DNA of 64,000 nucleotides from positions 1-64,000 of the forward strand of contig NZ_JADLJS010000005.1 in the NCBI RefSeq assembly GCF_015680405.1, written 5' to 3'. The stretch comes from Pseudomonas pudica. Its GTDB lineage: Bacteria; Pseudomonadota; Gammaproteobacteria; Pseudomonadales; Pseudomonadaceae. This document shows, one piece after another, positions 1 to 9,593 of the stretch. Made by a program: the position numbers and the translations under genes. Every line of letters begins with the position of its first letter. Within the stretch, counting starts at the first letter, position 1. The notes beneath the pieces are model-generated. The model made no database searches, was not told the DNA's origin, and saw only the letters and a list, made by a program, of their open reading frames with translations.

Positions 1-2
1 AC

Positions 3-3000
3 TACGCCGGGCGCATCGACCACCAGGTGAAGATCCGCGGCTTGCGTATCGAGCTGGGCGAGATCGAGGCGCGCCTGCTGGAGCTGCCGAGCGTGCAGGA
101 AGCCGTGGTGTTGGCCTTGGACGGGCCAAGCGGCAAGCAGCTGGTGGGTTATGTGGTGCCTGCCGACAGCTCGCAAGACGAAGGTGCATTGCGCGACAGC
201 CTGCGCGAGGCGCTGAAGGCCGGTTTGCCGGACTACATGGTGCCGGCGCACCTGCTGCTGCTCGGCAAGCTGCCGGTGACGCCGAACGGCAAGCTGGACC
301 GCAAGGCCCTGCCGCAGCCGGATGCCAGCCAGTTGCAGGGCGAGTACGTCGCGCCGCAGAGCGATCTGGAACAGCAGATCGCGGCGATCTGGGCGGATGT
401 GCTGAAGCTGGAGAAGGTCGGCCTGACCGACAACTTCTTCGAGCTGGGCGGCGATTCGATCATTTCGTTGCAAGTGGTCAGCCGTGCGCGCCAGGTGGAT
501 ATCCAGTTCACCCCCAAGGAGTTGCTGCAGCATCAGACAGTGCAGGGGCTGGCCTCGGTTGCCCGGTGCAGCGAAGCACAAGTGCTGGAGCAGGGCGCGG
601 TCACCGGGCCTCTGCCACTTGTTCCGGTGCAGCACTGGTTCTTCGAGCAAGCGCTTGTAGTACGTGACCACTGGAACCAGTCGGTGCTGCTCGAACCTGT
701 TGAGGCACTGGATGCGCACCTTTTGAACATGGCGCTGGGCAACCTGCATGCCCATCACGACCTGCTACGGCTCAATGCCTGGCAGAGTGCCGGGCGCTGG
801 CAGGCCACGATCGGCGCGCCGGTATCGACCGAGCTGCTATGGGTTCGCGAGTGTGTTGATAGCGAGACGCTGGAACGCTTGGCCGATCAGGCCCAGCGCA
901 GCCTGAACCTGGCTCAGGGGCCACTGTTGCGCGCCGTGCTGGCAACGCTGGCAGACGGCAGCCAGCGGCTGCTGCTGGTCATTCATCATCTGGTGGTCGA
1001 TGGCGTGTCATGGCGGATCCTGCTGGAAGACCTGCAACAGGCCTACCAGGCGCTTGCCCTCGGCCAGCCGCTGAAGTTGCCGGCCAAGACCAGCGCGTTC
1101 AAGGTCTGGGCCGAACAGCTGCAGGCCTATGCCAGCAGCCAGGCACTGCAACATGAACTGCACTACTGGCGTGATCAACTGCAAGGCGCCAGCGATGCTT
1201 TGCCTTGCGATCATCCCCAGGGCGAAAACCGGCAGAAGCATGCAACGTCGGTCAGCACTCGCCTGGACCCGCTCTGGACCCGCAAGCTGCTGCAGCAGGC
1301 ACCGGCAGCCTATCGCACGCAGATCAACGACCTGTTGTTGACGGCATTGGCCCGTGTGGTCAGCCGTTGGACTGCGCAGCCGCAGGTACTGGTACGCCTG
1401 GAAGGCCATGGCCGCGAAGACCTGTTCGACGGTATCGACCTGAGCCGCACGGTGGGTTGGTTCACCAGCATGTACCCGGTCAACCTCAGCCCTCAGCCCG
1501 AGCTGGCCAGCTCGATCAAGACCATCAAGGAGCAACTGCGCGCGGTGCCCCACAAGGGCCTGGGCTATGGTGTGCTGCGTTACCTGGGGGCTGGTGAAGC
1601 TCGGCAGACGTTAGCGGCGCTGGCCCAGGGGGCGATCATCTTCAACTACCTGGGGCAGTTCGATGGCAGCTTCGACCAGCAGGCGAGCCTGTTCAAACCG
1701 GCCCGCGAGAATGCCGGGCTGAACCAGGATGAGGGCGCGCCATTGAGCAGCCTGCTGGCGCTCAATGGGCAGGTGTACGGCGGCGAGCTGACACTGGGCT
1801 GGACGTTCAGCCGTGAAGTCTTCGATACCTCGACCATCCAGCAACTGGCCGATGCCTATGCAAAAGAACTCAAGGCCTTGATCGACCATTGCTGCCAGGA
1901 TGACACCCAAGGCCTCACGCCATCGGACTTCCCATTGGCCCGTCTGAGCCAGGCGCAACTGGACGACCTGCCGGTACCTGCTGCTCAGATTGCCGATATC
2001 TACCCGCTGTCGCCGATGCAACAGGGCATGCTGTTCCATACCCTGCAGGAGAGCGACGCCGCGCTGTACATCAACCAGACTGCGGTTGATGTGCACGGCC
2101 TGGACATCGACCGCTTCGTCGCGGCCTGGAACCAGGTGATCGCCAGCCACGACATCCTGCGCACGGTCTTCCTGTCATCGGCCCGGTGGGCGGAGCCCTT
2201 GCAGGTGGTGCAGCGTCAGGCCAGTCTGCCGCTGCGCGTGCTCGACTGGCGTGGGCGTGAGGTGACCAGCGACGCCTTGCAGGCGCTGGCAGCCGAAGAG
2301 GCTGCCGAAGGCTTCGACCTGGCGTGTGCCCCCCTGATGCGCCTGACGCTGGTTCGAGTGGACGAGCAACGCCTGCACCTGATCTGGTCGCGTCACCACA
2401 TCCTCATGGATGGCTGGAGCAATTCACGGTTGCTGGGCGAGGTGTTGCAGGTTTATCACGGCCGGCCTGCCAGCCATGCGGGGGGGCGCTTCGGTGACTA
2501 CATCCGTTGGCTCGCCGAGCAGCCGATGGGCAAGCTGGAGCAGTTCTGGAGCGAGAAGCTGCGTGCCCTGGAGGGGCCGACGCTGTTGGCCGAAAGTGTT
2601 GCGCCGCAGGCGGACGGCAAGCTTGTCGGGCACCATGCGCTGTACCTCCATTGGGATGCGCAGCGCACGCAACACCTGCGTGACCAGGCCCGGCGCCTGA
2701 GGGTCACGCCCAATACCCTGGTCCAGGCCACCTGGCTGTTGCTGCTGCAACGCTACACCGGCCAGGCCAGCGTGTGCTTCGGCGCCACAGTGGCCGGGCG
2801 CCCCAGCAGCCTGGCTGGTGCAGGCGAGATGCTGGGGCTGTTCATCAACACGCTACCGGTGGTGCAGGCGCCGCAACCCCAGCACATTGTCAGCGACTGG
2901 CTGCACCAGCTGCAGCACTACAACCTGGAGCTGCGCGACCACGAGCATGCAGCGCTGGCCGATGTACAACGCTGGGCCGGGCGGCCAGGGCAAGCGCTGT

Positions 3001-5891
3001 TCGACAGCATCGTGGTGTTCGAGAACTACCCGGTTGACGATCGCCTGCGCGAGGGCGGCGGCGGAACGTTGCGCTTTGGTGAAGTACGTAACCGCGACGT
3101 CACCAACTATGCCATGGACCTGGCCGTGCAATTGGGCGAAACCTTTTCGGTAGAGTTCCTGTACCTGCGCAACCGCTTTACCGAAGCCGCTGTCGAGTGC
3201 CTGCGCGGCAGTTTCGAAAGCCTGCTGAGCGCCATGCTGGACAATCCCCAGGCCACGCTGGGCAGCCTGGGCATGCTGACGCCGGCGCAGGCAAGGCACG
3301 CCGACCTGCGCAACCAGCTTGCGGCACCTGGGCGCGAGCAGCCGCTGCTCGCCGAGCGTATCGCCGGGCATGCCCGTGAGCGTGGTGAGGCCATGGCGGT
3401 AGTCTGCGGTGGCCAACAGTTGACCTATGCCCAGCTGGACGCTCGCGCGAACCGCCTTGCCCACCACCTGATCGCGCAGGGCGTGCGCCCGGAAAGCTGC
3501 GTGGGCATTGCCCTGGAGCGGTCGGTGGAGGTGATCGTGGCCTTCCTGGCAGTGATGAAGACTGGCGCAGCTTATGTGCCACTGGATATCGACTACCCAC
3601 AAGAGCGCCTGCAGTGGATTGTCGAGGACTCGGCAATGCACCTGCTGGTCAGCAGCAGTGGCCTGCGCCAGCGCTTTACCCAGGTAGCGCGGTGCGTCGA
3701 GCTCGACGAGCAAGCGCTGGACCATCTGCCTGCTACTGCACCTGTACAGCGCGCGTGCGCGGATAACCTGGCTTATCTGATCTACACGTCTGGTTCTACT
3801 GGCAAGCCCAAAGGTGTGGCGGTGAGCCATGGCCAGATTCGCATGCACTGCCAGGCCATCGCCGGGCTGTACGAGATGGACCTGCACACCCGCGAGCTGC
3901 TGTTCATGTCGTTCGCCTTCGACGGGGCGCAGGAACGCTGGCTGTCGACGTTGTCCTCGGGTGGTTGCCTGGTGGTGCGTGACAACCGGCTGTGGACGGC
4001 AGAAGAAACCTGGCAGACCTTGCATGCCCAGCGTATCGACATCGCCTGCTTCCCGCCGGCCTACCTGCAACAGTTGGCCGAATTCGCCGATAGCCAGCAG
4101 CAGCCCGCGCCAGCAGTGCGGGTGTACTGCTTTGGCGGCGATGCGGTACCGGACGCCCTGTTCGAGCACGTCAAGCGCACGCTGCGCCCGCGCTGGTTGA
4201 CCAACGGCTATGGGCCGACGGAAACCGTGGTTACGCCTTTGCTGTGGAAAGTGCCGGTGCAACGAACCTGTGAGGCTGTGTACGCGCCGATCGGCGACCG
4301 CGTTGGCGAGCGTGCGCTGCACGTGCTGGACCAGCACCTCAACCCGCTGCCCGATGGTGTGGCCGGTGAGCTTTATATCGGCGGAGAGGGCGTGGCGCGT
4401 GGCTATCACCAGCGGGCCGCACTCACGGCCGAGCGCTTCGTGGCCGACCCGTTTGCCACGGGTGGCCGACTGTACCGTACCGGTGACCGGGTGCGTCGCC
4501 GCGCCGATGGCGTCATCGACTTCCTCGGGCGGCTGGACAACCAGCTGAAGATTCGAGGGTTCCGCATCGAGCCGGGAGAAATCGAGGCACGCTTGCGCAA
4601 CCTGGCTGGCGTGCGCGATGCCGTGGTGGTGGCGCGTGACATCAGCACGGGCAAGCAACTGATCGGCTACGTGGTAACGGACAAAGCCGATACCCGCGCC
4701 GAGCAATTACGTGATGCCCTGCGCGCCGACCTGCCGGATCACATGGTGCCGGCACAGCTTGTACTGATGCCGGCGCTGCCGCTCACCCCCAACGGCAAGA
4801 TCGACCGCAATGGCCTGCCGGCACCCGAGTTTGCCGCAAGCCGGGCATGGGTTGCCCCGCGTAATGCGATCGAGCAGGCGCTGGCAGCGATCTGGCAGGA
4901 AGTACTGCAAGTCGAGCAGGTCGGTGTCGATGACAACTTCTTCGAACTGGGTGGTGACTCGCTGCGCGTGCTTAAGATGCTGTCCAAGGTCCGCGCCTGC
5001 GAGGATTTGCCTATCGAACTGAAACTGCGTGATGTGATTGCCCGGCCGACCATCGCCGAGTTGTCGGGTTATGCCCCCGACGATGCCAGCCTGGACCCGC
5101 TGTTGTTGCTGAACAGCCGAGTGAGCGTGAGTACGCCGCTGTTCTGCCTGCATGCCGGGTTTGGCACGGTGTTCGATTACGAGCCATTGGCGCGCCGGCT
5201 GGAAGGCCGTTGCACGGTTTATGGCCTGCAATGCCGGATGCTGCTGGATCACGCCTGGGTGGATGATTCGCTGGAAACGATGGCTATCGATTACGCACAG
5301 TACATTCGGCAGAAGCAACCCGAAGGGCCTTATCAGCTGGCAGGTTGGTCGCTGGGCGGCACCCTGGCGGTGTTGGTGGCCAAGGAGTTGGAAAGCCAGG
5401 GGCAGCGGGTTGCGGTGCTGGCCTTGGTGGACAGCTTCGTGCCCTCGGCCAGGCAAGCCGTGCAGGAAAGTGACTGGAGCGCCGACCTGCGTGGCTTCCT
5501 GGCGGTGATTCTCGGGGTTTCGGCCGATGCACTGGTGCTGCCGATCGTGCCCGCCGGCAGTACTCAGGATGCCCTGGAGCGCGTGATCGGAACGGCAAGG
5601 GCCGCGCAGGCTGCACAGTCGGCCTATGCCGAAATCGGCAACGCTGATCTGGCGCAGACCTTTGTTGTGGCAATGAAACTCAAGGCGCTTTCGCGTCAAT
5701 TGCGCCAGCTACCGTCTACCGAGGCAGCGGCAAGTTGCTGGTGGGCGGGGGAGGGCGCGCACGCGGGTGGCATTTCGGGTAGCTGCCAGGACATTGCTGT
5801 TGATGCCGGGCACTATGACATCCTCGAACAGGTGGATGTCCTTGAGGGGATGATCGCCAGGCTGTTGCTGGCAGATACGATCAGCCCGTAA
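3..5891 (+). CDS. Non-ribosomal peptide synthetase, terminal modules of pyoverdine synthetase (5' partial)
   Basis: The reading frame is open from the window edge, so the gene begins upstream; the first GTG at 27 lies inside an adenylation domain and is not the start. Domains in order: end of an A domain (A10-type NGKLDRKALP near 284-313), carrier protein (FFELGGDS, Ser codon 456-458), epimerization domain (HHLVVDGVSW near 983-1012), condensation domain (YPLSPMQQGMLFH near 2000, HHILMDGWS near 2395), a complete A domain (about 3340-4830), carrier protein (Ser codon 4959-4961), and a type I thioesterase (GWSLGG, Ser codon 5349-5351, His codon 5811-5813). The residue loaded before the E domain should be D-configured. 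The thioesterase marks the end of the assembly line. The adjacent receptor gene makes pyoverdine the likely product. The last A domain's pocket residues suggest hydroxyornithine (see findings). Confidence 0.93.
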   Translation, partial: YAGRIDHQVKIRGLRIELGEIEARLLELPSVQEAVVLALDGPSGKQLVGYVVPADSSQDEGALRDSLREALKAGLPDYMVPAHLLLLGKLPVTPNGKLDRKALPQPDASQLQGEYVAPQSDLEQQIAAIWADVLKLEKVGLTDNFFELGGDSIISLQVVSRARQVDIQFTPKELLQHQTVQGLASVARCSEAQVLEQGAVTGPLPLVPVQHWFFEQALVVRDHWNQSVLLEPVEALDAHLLNMALGNLHAHHDLLRLNAWQSAGRWQATIGAPVSTELLWVRECVDSETLERLADQAQRSLNLAQGPLLRAVLATLADGSQRLLLVIHHLVVDGVSWRILLEDLQQAYQALALGQPLKLPAKTSAFKVWAEQLQAYASSQALQHELHYWRDQLQGASDALPCDHPQGENRQKHATSVSTRLDPLWTRKLLQQAPAAYRTQINDLLLTALARVVSRWTAQPQVLVRLEGHGREDLFDGIDLSRTVGWFTSMYPVNLSPQPELASSIKTIKEQLRAVPHKGLGYGVLRYLGAGEARQTLAALAQGAIIFNYLGQFDGSFDQQASLFKPARENAGLNQDEGAPLSSLLALNGQVYGGELTLGWTFSREVFDTSTIQQLADAYAKELKALIDHCCQDDTQGLTPSDFPLARLSQAQLDDLPVPAAQIADIYPLSPMQQGMLFHTLQESDAALYINQTAVDVHGLDIDRFVAAWNQVIASHDILRTVFLSSARWAEPLQVVQRQASLPLRVLDWRGREVTSDALQALAAEEAAEGFDLACAPLMRLTLVRVDEQRLHLIWSRHHILMDGWSNSRLLGEVLQVYHGRPASHAGGRFGDYIRWLAEQPMGKLEQFWSEKLRALEGPTLLAESVAPQADGKLVGHHALYLHWDAQRTQHLRDQARRLRVTPNTLVQATWLLLLQRYTGQASVCFGATVAGRPSSLAGAGEMLGLFINTLPVVQAPQPQHIVSDWLHQLQHYNLELRDHEHAALADVQRWAGRPGQALFDSIVVFENYPVDDRLREGGGGTLRFGEVRNRDVTNYAMDLAVQLGETFSVEFLYLRNRFTEAAVECLRGSFESLLSAMLDNPQATLGSLGMLTPAQARHADLRNQLAAPGREQPLLAERIAGHARERGEAMAVVCGGQQLTYAQLDARANRLAHHLIAQGVRPESCVGIALERSVEVIVAFLAVMKTGAAYVPLDIDYPQERLQWIVEDSAMHLLVSSSGLRQRFTQVARCVELDEQALDHLPATAPVQRACADNLAYLIYTSGSTGKPKGVAVSHGQIRMHCQAIAGLYEMDLHTRELLFMSFAFDGAQERWLSTLSSGGCLVVRDNRLWTAEETWQTLHAQRIDIACFPPAYLQQLAEFADSQQQPAPAVRVYCFGGDAVPDALFEHVKRTLRPRWLTNGYGPTETVVTPLLWKVPVQRTCEAVYAPIGDRVGERALHVLDQHLNPLPDGVAGELYIGGEGVARGYHQRAALTAERFVADPFATGGRLYRTGDRVRRRADGVIDFLGRLDNQLKIRGFRIEPGEIEARLRNLAGVRDAVVVARDISTGKQLIGYVVTDKADTRAEQLRDALRADLPDHMVPAQLVLMPALPLTPNGKIDRNGLPAPEFAASRAWVAPRNAIEQALAAIWQEVLQVEQVGVDDNFFELGGDSLRVLKMLSKVRACEDLPIELKLRDVIARPTIAELSGYAPDDASLDPLLLLNSRVSVSTPLFCLHAGFGTVFDYEPLARRLEGRCTVYGLQCRMLLDHAWVDDSLETMAIDYAQYIRQKQPEGPYQLAGWSLGGTLAVLVAKELESQGQRVAVLALVDSFVPSARQAVQESDWSADLRGFLAVILGVSADALVLPIVPAGSTQDALERVIGTARAAQAAQSAYAEIGNADLAQTFVVAMKLKALSRQLRQLPSTEAAASCWWAGEGAHAGGISGSCQDIAVDAGHYDILEQVDVLEGMIARLLLADTISP

Positions 5892-5904
5892 ACCTGCTCA
5901 CTCT

Positions 5905-6023
5905 TTGTAGGAGCGGCCTTGTGTCGCGAAAGGGCTGCAAGGCAGCCCCGGCAATTCCTGCATAACTGCTGAGCCGCCGGGGCCGCGTTGCGGCCCTTTC
6001 GCGACACAAGGCCGCTCCTGCAA
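5905..6023. repeat. Inverted pair of REP elements (GCGACACAAGGC type)
   Basis: Arms 5905-5934 and 5994-6023 are complementary over 30 bases with one mismatch. Each arm contains the GAGCGGCCTTGTGTCGCG core. The pair lies between the convergent NRPS and fpvA genes. Confidence 0.85.
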
Positions 6024-6060
6024 CGGCCCGCGTACCGATGCGAAGACCATGCAGGCATGA

Positions 6061-6090
6061 AAAAGGCGACCTCCAGGGTCGCCTTTTTTC
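6061..6090. terminator. Bidirectional rho-independent terminator
   Basis: GGCGACC and GGTCGCC form a stem extended by an A-run on the left and a T-run on the right, so it can end both the NRPS transcript (+) and the fpvA transcript (-). Confidence 0.85.
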
Positions 6091-6100
6091 GTTCTGCTGA

Positions 6101-8560
6101 TCAGAAATCGTAGCGCAGGTTCAGCGTCGCGTTTCTCGGCGCGCCATAGTGGCCATAGTTGCCGGCCAGGCCTGCGTAGTACTTTTTGTCGAACAGGTTG
6201 TCCACGTTCAGCGTGGCGGCCAGGTGCTCGCTGATCTTGTAGCGGGCCATCAGGCTGGCCACGGCGTAGTCTTCCTGGGTGATGCGCGTGTTGTAGCGGG
6301 TGGCCAGGGATTGCTGGGAGTTCCAGTTGACCCCACCACCAACAGTCAGGCGCTCCCATTCGCCGGGCAGGCGGTAGGTAGTCCACAGGCGGAATGTATC
6401 CAGCGGCAGTTGAGATGTCAGGCGAGTGCCATTGGCATCTTCCGTGCGGGAGTGGCTGTAACCGGTATGAACTTCCAGCCCGCGAGCCACTTCGCCGGAC
6501 AGTTCAAGATCAATACCTTTGGTTTCGGCGCCGCTGACCGCGCGGTAAGCGGTGGAGTTAGGCACGCCCGGTACGCTGAAGCCGGTGTCTTCCTCTGCAA
6601 GGTTGTCGCGCTTGATGAGGTAGATCGCCGCGTTGGCGTTCAGGCGGCCGTCGTAGAATTCACCCTTCCAGCCCATTTCATAGTTCTGCCCGATTACAGG
6701 GTCCAGCACCTTGCCGGTACGGTCGCGGCTGGTCTGTGGCTTGAAGATATCGGTGTAGCTGGCGTACACCGATTGCTCATCGGTCAGGTCGTAGATCAGG
6801 CCGGCGTACGGTGTTACCTCTCCGCGCTCATTCAGTTGCGTGGGGTTGCCGTTGCCAGTGGTCAATACCACCTGGTTCGAGTCCGAACGGTAATTGGTGG
6901 TACGGGCACCGAGAATCATGTGCAGGTCGTCGGTGAGGTTGAACCGGGTGGCAATGAAGTAGCCGGTCTGGCGGATAGTCAGATCATAATCCAGCAGTGG
7001 CGAATAGTTGCCAGGTTGCGGTATGCGATTGCCCCAGGTGTAGAAGTTGAATGTGGCTTCCCCAGCTGTTCCGGTGAAGTGGTTGTTCTCGTAATCCATG
7101 TAGTCGAAGCCGGTAACCAGTTCGTGGGTCTGGCCAAACAGCTCGAAAGGCCCCTGCAGCGTGATGTTCATGCCCCGCTGAACCTGATGGGCATCGACTT
7201 GCAGCAGGTCGGACTTGGCGTTGCCGGTGGCTTGATCGAGGGTAGAGACCCCGGCACCGGTGCGATAGAACGCCGACAGCGAGTCGCGATCGACATCCAT
7301 GTAGTTGCCGGCCATTTTCAACTGCCAACCATTGCCAAGCTCCTGATCCAGGCCGAAGGAGTAGTTCTTGGTGGTGTAGTCTTCATACATCCAGCGCGGC
7401 CCGGAACTGGTCGAGCGGGAGAAGTTGGTGGGCTGGCCATTGCTGAAGAACAGCGGCACACCTGGCGCGCCATTGGCGTCGTAGGTCTGGTAGTCCATGC
7501 CGAAGCGCACGGTGGTGGTATCGGTCAGGTCTGCTTCGAGCACGCCGTAGACCAGGTCACGGTCCTGGCTGTACCAGTCCATGTAGCTCTGGTTGCTCTG
7601 CTTGGCGGCCACCAGGCGGCCACGCAGCTTGCCGCTTTCGATCAGCGGGCCGGAAACGTCGGCCTCGGTGCGATAGTAGTCCCACGAGCCCACACCGGCC
7701 TGCACATACGACTGGAATTCTCGCGTGGGGCGCTTGCGTACCATGTTGACCACACCGTTGGGCTCGCCCGCACCGGTCATCAGGCCAGTGGCACCGCGGA
7801 CGATCTCGATGCGGTCGAACATGGCCATGTCCATCAGGGTGTTGGGCATGTTGCGCGTCAGGTAGTCTTGCGTGGTGTTCACGCCATCGAGCTGGTAGGT
7901 ACTGATTTCCGAGCCGCGCGAATAGATGTGAAAGCGCTCGCCACCGTCCTGGGACATGGTGATGCCCGGGTTCTGCTTCAGCACGTCGGTAATGGTCGCC
8001 AGGTGCTGGTCGTCCATTTGCTGACGGGTGATGACGCTGATGCTTTGTGGTGTTTCGCGTATCGACAGGTTCATGCGGGTGGCCGTGCTGGTCACGCCGG
8101 TAGTGTAGGAACCCGTGCCTTCGGTAGTGGCCCCCAGGCCCACGCTATTGACGTTGGTCGCCGAAAGCTCGACCTGACCGTCCTTTGCGGCTGAACTCGC
8201 TGTTACCGTCACGGTGTTGCCGTCGATCTGATAACGCAGCCCGCTGCCGCCCAGCAGGATGCGCAGGGACGAAGCGAGGTCATGGCGCCCTTTGAGTGCA
8301 GAGGAGCGCAGGCCACCGATATCTTCCGGGCTGTACAGCAACTGGGTATCGGTCTGCCTGGCCAGTGCCTGCAACGCCGAATTCATCGACTGCGCAGGAA
8401 TATCCAGGGTCCACTCCTGTGCCTGCACCTGGGCAACCATCGCAGCGGATATCGCCAGGCCCAGGCCGATGCGTGTGAACGCGCGCTGGGGACGAAGGGA
8501 ATGACGGATCAGTAATGCTTTGGCAAGCGGGTTGAGCGGGCCGGGGAGGGACTTGGACAT
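6101..8560 (-). CDS. fpvA: TonB-dependent ferripyoverdine receptor with signalling domain
   Basis: This 819-residue outer-membrane receptor should import a ferric siderophore, presumably the pyoverdine made by the neighbouring NRPS. An N-terminal export signal ends near residue 47 (VQA/QEW). It is followed by an STN (secretin/TonB short N-terminal) domain at about 50-125, a plug domain at about 160-270 and a 22-strand beta barrel ending in the aromatic residue F. The STN domain indicates a transducer that passes a surface signal to an inner-membrane anti-sigma factor. That partner (FpvR type) is not in the window. The gene is convergent with the NRPS and shares its terminator. A Fur-like sequence lies 71-84 bases upstream. 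The fpvA name rests on context and domain layout; another siderophore specificity is possible. Confidence 0.88.
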   Translation of the reverse strand: MSKSLPGPLNPLAKALLIRHSLRPQRAFTRIGLGLAISAAMVAQVQAQEWTLDIPAQSMNSALQALARQTDTQLLYSPEDIGGLRSSALKGRHDLASSLRILLGGSGLRYQIDGNTVTVTASSAAKDGQVELSATNVNSVGLGATTEGTGSYTTGVTSTATRMNLSIRETPQSISVITRQQMDDQHLATITDVLKQNPGITMSQDGGERFHIYSRGSEISTYQLDGVNTTQDYLTRNMPNTLMDMAMFDRIEIVRGATGLMTGAGEPNGVVNMVRKRPTREFQSYVQAGVGSWDYYRTEADVSGPLIESGKLRGRLVAAKQSNQSYMDWYSQDRDLVYGVLEADLTDTTTVRFGMDYQTYDANGAPGVPLFFSNGQPTNFSRSTSSGPRWMYEDYTTKNYSFGLDQELGNGWQLKMAGNYMDVDRDSLSAFYRTGAGVSTLDQATGNAKSDLLQVDAHQVQRGMNITLQGPFELFGQTHELVTGFDYMDYENNHFTGTAGEATFNFYTWGNRIPQPGNYSPLLDYDLTIRQTGYFIATRFNLTDDLHMILGARTTNYRSDSNQVVLTTGNGNPTQLNERGEVTPYAGLIYDLTDEQSVYASYTDIFKPQTSRDRTGKVLDPVIGQNYEMGWKGEFYDGRLNANAAIYLIKRDNLAEEDTGFSVPGVPNSTAYRAVSGAETKGIDLELSGEVARGLEVHTGYSHSRTEDANGTRLTSQLPLDTFRLWTTYRLPGEWERLTVGGGVNWNSQQSLATRYNTRITQEDYAVASLMARYKISEHLAATLNVDNLFDKKYYAGLAGNYGHYGAPRNATLNLRYDF

Positions 8561-8630
8561 CTATTGCGGTCTCGTTGGCAGAGGGTTTTTTTCTATGTCA
8601 GCTATAGGACGCAGCACCTGTGAAAAACCG

Positions 8631-8644
8631 GAACGATTCTTATT
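8631..8644 (-). promoter_or_regulatory. Fur-like operator upstream of fpvA
   Basis: Read on the minus strand, AATAAGAATCGTTC matches 10 of 14 bases of the central Fur consensus AATGATAATCATTA. It lies in the 126-bp gap before fpvA, inside a 9-bp inverted repeat (8610-8618 and 8661-8669). Suggestive only. Confidence 0.35.
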
Positions 8645-8686
8645 GGCGATTTTTTTGGCCGGTGCTGCGTTAACCGCGTCACAACT

Positions 8687-9547
8687 TCACAGTTCGCGTG
8701 CTACGCGAAAGCCGAGGAAGTCCCCCCGGGTGGTCTTGAGGCGGTCGTTGCGGTTGGCCGAGCGGGAGAAGATCGGCGGCTCGCCCCAGTCGTTGCCGCG
8801 CATGTGCGCGCGAATGCACTTGGGGTCCTGGATCCAGGCACTGCCGTCGGTGGGGGCGCCTTCGTAGCTGTCGTGGTAGCAGTCGGCGACCCATTCGTAG
8901 ACGTTGCCGTGCATGTCGTACATGCCGAAGGCATTGGGCGGGTAGCTGCCCACCGGGGCGGTGAAGGCATGACCGTCCTTGGGGCCATAGGTGTTGGCGT
9001 GCTTGCTGATCTCGTACTTGCCCGGTTCGTCGAAGGGGAAGGGGAACGGGCCGCTGGAACCGGCACGGGCGGCATATTCGCGTTCGGCTTCGCTGACCAT
9101 GCGGTACGGTTTGCCGGTGGTTTTCGCCAGCCATCGGGTGTAGGCCTGCACCTCGTCGTAGTCGACGCACACCGCCGGCTGGCGGGGGCCTTGCTTGTAG
9201 CTGGGCTTGCTGGCTTCGCACCAGCGGCCGGGGCGCTCGTCGCCGCTCCTGATGACGGTGCCGGTGGCCTTGATGTAGGCATCCAGTTCGCCGGCGGTGA
9301 CCTGGTAGCGGCTCATGGCGAAGGGCTTGGCGAAGGTCACGGTGTGCAGCGGGCCCTCGTCGGGTTGGCGACCGACTTCGTCATCGGGGGCACCCATCAC
9401 GTAGCTGCCGGCGGGCAGTACGACCATCTCGGGGCAGTCCTTGCAGTCCTTGAACACGTGGCCGGGCTTGGCGGCGTGGGCGTAGGCGCTGACCAGCAGC
9501 AGGCAGGTGATCTGGGCTGGCCGGTAGAGCCAGGCGGATACGTTCAT
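8687..9547 (-). CDS. pvdO: PvdO-like periplasmic protein (SUMF1/FGE-sulfatase fold)
   Basis: A 286-residue secreted protein with the SUMF1-type fold (PEMVVLPAGSYVMG near residue 40; GNDWG and GFRVAREL near the end). In Pseudomonas, PvdO is needed in the periplasm to oxidise dihydropyoverdine to the mature chromophore. The start is the ATG at 9547, preceded by GAGGA and giving a clean signal peptide (cleavage after AHA, residue 25); the longer frame upstream spoils it. The C-terminal RSANRND region lacks the cysteine pair of true formylglycine-generating enzymes, so that activity is unlikely. Position next to fpvA and an iron-starvation-like promoter at 9594-9617 support the PvdO call. A generic SUMF1 protein is the alternative. 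No pvdE, pvdN or pvdM follows. Confidence 0.7.
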   Translation of the reverse strand: MNVSAWLYRPAQITCLLLVSAYAHAAKPGHVFKDCKDCPEMVVLPAGSYVMGAPDDEVGRQPDEGPLHTVTFAKPFAMSRYQVTAGELDAYIKATGTVIRSGDERPGRWCEASKPSYKQGPRQPAVCVDYDEVQAYTRWLAKTTGKPYRMVSEAEREYAARAGSSGPFPFPFDEPGKYEISKHANTYGPKDGHAFTAPVGSYPPNAFGMYDMHGNVYEWVADCYHDSYEGAPTDGSAWIQDPKCIRAHMRGNDWGEPPIFSRSANRNDRLKTTRGDFLGFRVAREL

Positions 9548-9593
9548 CGGTGGTCCTCGAAACGGGTGAATGCGGGCTGCGTTTCGCATTCAG

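Noticed and set aside
8610..8644. PvdS-type promoter for fpvA
   Set aside because: No TAAAT-N16/17-CGT arrangement in the gap; only a Fur-like match was retained.
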